Source: Hydractinia symbiolongicarpus
Lineage: Eukaryota > Cnidaria > Hydrozoa > Anthoathecata > Hydractiniidae
Length of the DNA: 60,000 nt
Reading direction: 5' to 3'
NCBI RefSeq assembly: GCF_029227915.1
Contig: NC_079878.1
Span: forward strand, 9,054,001-9,114,000
This document shows, piece after piece, positions 57,792 through 60,000 of this stretch. The notes beneath the pieces were generated by a model, which was not told the origin of the DNA, ran no database searches, and saw nothing but the letters and a program-made list of their open reading frames with translations. How positions within the stretch are numbered: the first letter of the stretch is position 1; every line of letters begins with the position of its first letter. The translations under genes were made by a program, and so were the position numbers.

Positions 57792-58893
57792 ATGGCTGCT
57801 AAACGTGCACTTGTTAGGAAGCCAACAGATGTTCCAACCAAGAAAAAGTGTTTTAGATTCAATGATGAAATGGTTTTTAACCTCATTAACTGTCTATTAG
57901 ATTATAAAGCAAAGTGTGAGTTTGAGAACATTGATTTTGATGCAGACAAACCAATGCAATACAAAGTCATTCGAACTGAGTTGGCAAAATTATATCAAAA
58001 TGAAGAAGAAGTGTTTGGGCCAGTGGAGGATACCTCCACTGAGCTCTCCCAAGAAAATGTTAGGGAAATGAAAAAAATGATAGCAAGAGGCTACCAAAGA
58101 GTGTTAGAAAAAATAAAAGATTTACGGCAGGGATTTTCTAAGGCAGTAATTAGTTAAAGCAGTAATTAGCAGTAATTAGTGGCACGCGTAGTGGCTGTGG
58201 CAGATTAGTGTATGAACACTATGACAGTTTGAAGCTCCTTTGGAGTGAAAGTGCAAACACAGAGCCCCTACCCAATGACATTGATAGTGCTGATGTGAAT
58301 CAAACAAAATCAAGTAATGAAATGTTATCTGACCATGATGATCCAACTGCAAATATTAATAGTGTTGACAGTGGTGAATATGAAGATTCAGCAGATGACG
58401 ATAATTTGAGCTTGTCATCAAGTGATCAGTCAGTCTCGAAAATTCATGCATTGTTACTTCCACACCAAAATCTACATCAGCAGTGCCAAAACTTATTGAT
58501 AATAAAAGAAAACAACTTGAGAGAAAGTTGTCATCTGCTCAGCGTGATACCTTACTGTTGAGAGAAGCAAAAGAAGAAAGATCTGATCGTAAAGAGCTCC
58601 AAGAGATGATTAAAAATTCTAATGAGTCCTTTACAGCTGCACTTAATAATATAAGCCAGGCTATGTTGCAAATTAGCGAAACTATGTCACACTCCATGCA
58701 GCTGATGGCACAATCATTCAGCCAGCAAGCAGGTCCAAGCTCACAAAATTATGAAAGCTATGGTAGACGTCACCATTTTCAGCATATAAATCCAAATTGT
58801 AATGTCGTCTCAAGCATCGTAACCCAAAACAACAACATAAGTCCCATCGATCCCAGTGGCGGTGGTTATTATCAATCATTAATGAGGGAATGA
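57792..58893 (+). pseudogene. Harbinger Myb/SANT-like DNA-binding protein, two frameshifts
   Basis: The partner protein of PIF/Harbinger transposition, which binds element ends. The first block (57792-58157) starts MAAKRALVRKPTD and has a trihelix/Myb-like domain (FNDEMVFNLINCLLDYKA; Trp positions replaced). A tandem duplication of GCAGTAATTAG near 58141-58180 introduces a stop and shifts the frame. The protein would otherwise run from SKAVIS into GTRSGCGRLVYEHYDSL. A second shift near 58450 leads to a Lys/Glu-rich coiled-coil-like end (ERKLSSAQRDTLLLREAKEE, then ALNNISQAMLQISETMSHS) ending at 58893. An acidic, Ser/Asp-rich linker lies between. The damage suggests this copy no longer makes the protein. 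Confidence 0.65.
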
Positions 58894-59287
58894 TGCGAAG
58901 AAGAAAAAAACATGTGTATATAGTTCAGAGAGTGTTTCAGGAACAATTACATTGATGCAAGTTTATGTTCACAGACAAACCTAAAAGTTATATTATGTTG
59001 ATTGCCTAAACATTTATGTTATGTTAGTTGCCCAACAAACTATATGCCCTAAACGTTCTAATCCGTAGATTTTTAACAAAAATTAACAACAAACAAAAAT
59101 ATTTTCACTGTGAGTTACATTGAGCATAATAGGCTTTCAAATCTTTAGCAGTATCAGAAGAAACTTTTTATTGAAATTAATGTGCGAATGTTTGAATTTA
59201 GCCTTTATCATTTCCTTTTACAGAACATGCAATACTTTATAAATCTTTACATTTTTTGTATATATTGTATATATATATATATAATTG
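58894..59287. other. Spacer between the convergent Harbinger genes
   Basis: Non-coding; contains a TATATATATATATA run at 59267-59282. Confidence 0.6.
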
Positions 59288-60000
59288 TTAGTATGGAAGA
59301 CTGTCCTGTATAAAATTTGTTATTACTTCCCGTACAACATCACCCTCTGCAAGATTTCCTAAATACACAGAGTAATCTAATTGTTGTGTCTCTGCTTTAT
59401 GCTTTTCTATTTCAATTTTCACCAAATCAGGGTCAATAACACATTTGTTAAGTTCACATATATTGTGCAGCACAAAACATGCATAGATTGCCACAGGAAC
59501 AAAATCTATTTTAAATCAACTTTCTTTGCTAAAAAACCCCATCTGGCTTTTAGGCGTCCAAAAGCACACTCGACTGGGTTTCTTGCTGACCGGAGCATGT
59601 TGTTAAATAACACTTGAGCATTTGTTGAACAACTATGGTACTCTTTCATACAGTACGGTGTCAAGGGGTATGCAGGGTCACCAATCAAATAGTTTGGAAC
59701 TTTGGCTCGGCCTGGCAGGATGTCCTCATAAGTAATGGGTATTTTCTCATCTTTAAGTTTAGCAGCAATATTTAAGTTGGCGAACACCTTCGCGTCATGT
59801 ACACTGCCTGGCCACCTACAATCAACATCCATGAAATAGCCACGGAAATCGCATACTGCCTGAACGTTAAGAGAAAAATACATTTTGTAAGAAAAATAAT
59901 CTTGTGAATGTTCACTAGGTCGTAAAATTTGTACGTGGGTGCCATCTATGCAGCCAAAAGCTTGCGTCATTCCAAATTTGGCCTCAAATTCTCCTACTTT
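59288..60000 (-). pseudogene. Harbinger DDE nuclease (HARBI1-like), 5' end beyond window, frameshifted
   Basis: Transposase nuclease of PIF/Harbinger, DDE_Tnp_4 fold. The frame enters from beyond 60000 (KVGEFEAKFG precedes MTQAFGCIDGTHV). Catalytic residues are visible: first Asp in GCIDGTHV, second in YLIGDPAYPL, Glu in RNPVECAFGRLKARW. GSVHDAKVF is another family signature. The frame stops at 59506. One base is missing in an A run near 59510-59513; beyond it the C-terminus resumes in another frame (IDFVPVAIYACFVLHNICE) and ends at 59288. The single-base loss could be a sequencing error, but with the damage in the partner gene it favours a dead copy. Confidence 0.85.

Larger units (their letters stand above)
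57510..60000. mobile_element. PIF/Harbinger DNA transposon, right end outside the window
   Basis: The element begins GGGGCTGTTTATATGAG at 57510, preceded by TAA (57507-57509), the usual 3-bp target of PIF/Harbinger. It carries a plus-strand DNA-binding gene (57792-58893) and a convergent minus-strand DDE nuclease gene (59288 to beyond 60000), the standard two-gene layout of this superfamily. Both genes carry frameshifts. Confidence 0.8.

Overview
Eukaryotic, strongly AT-rich DNA. One spliced gene with good GT-AG introns, several metazoan-type DNA transposons, tRNA-derived SINEs and many small MITE-like repeats point to an animal. The mix of repeat-borne protein families is what I would expect of a cnidarian, perhaps a hydrozoan, but that assignment is a guess. 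No rRNA, CRISPR or bacterial operon structure is present.

Layout. Between 0.6 and 53.9 kb lie small, intronless, visibly Lys/Arg-rich genes of about 80-140 codons, each separated by a few kb of non-coding DNA. They fall into two families. Family 1 (632-976 +, 6439-6777 +, 11699-12040 -) shares an N-terminal acidic helix and a C-terminal block of the form DRKxxRRxxVxERNxxERxLV. Family 2 (17810-18061 -, 20856-21284 -, 27183-27434 -, 35591-35920 +, 50949-51194 +, 53680-53928 +, with a dead copy at 49821-49930) is more divergent; members share an Asp/Arg-Asn-Lys-Leu central block and often end in xExKLLRR. Most have a TATA-like box roughly 80-150 bp upstream. I do not recognise either family. The one conventional gene is the 3' part of a DNAJC4-like membrane co-chaperone in four exons (37637-39723 +).

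The most striking object is a 3.87-kb transposon at 29506-33378, flanked by TA on both sides. It carries a viral/plasmid-type HUH-SF3 Rep protein on the + strand and a Tc1/mariner-type DD34E transposase on the - strand. The two genes converge on a 208-bp mirror-symmetric array of ten TGCGTCAC iterons. The ends are about 200-bp direct repeats, each bounded by its own inverted repeats. Both genes are frameshifted near their 3' ends.

Other mobile DNA: a 4.34-kb element with about 450-bp terminal inverted repeats (41514-45855) carrying a ruined minus-strand gene, apparently inserted into a relic THAP/DDE_Tnp_4 transposon (pieces at 41.1 kb and 45.9-46.3 kb); an 802-bp palindrome-rich element with a 4-bp target duplication (48318-49119); a PIF/Harbinger element running off the right edge (57510-60000); a pogo-like MITE (57117-57375); SINEs at 4.5, 16.3 and 50.0 kb; a 59-bp-arm perfect hairpin with a tRNA-like core (34747-34940); and a dispersed repeat with a CCCGTGG/CCACGGG palindrome that is tandemly arrayed at 22.05-22.86 kb. 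The rest of the window shows no gene that I can support.
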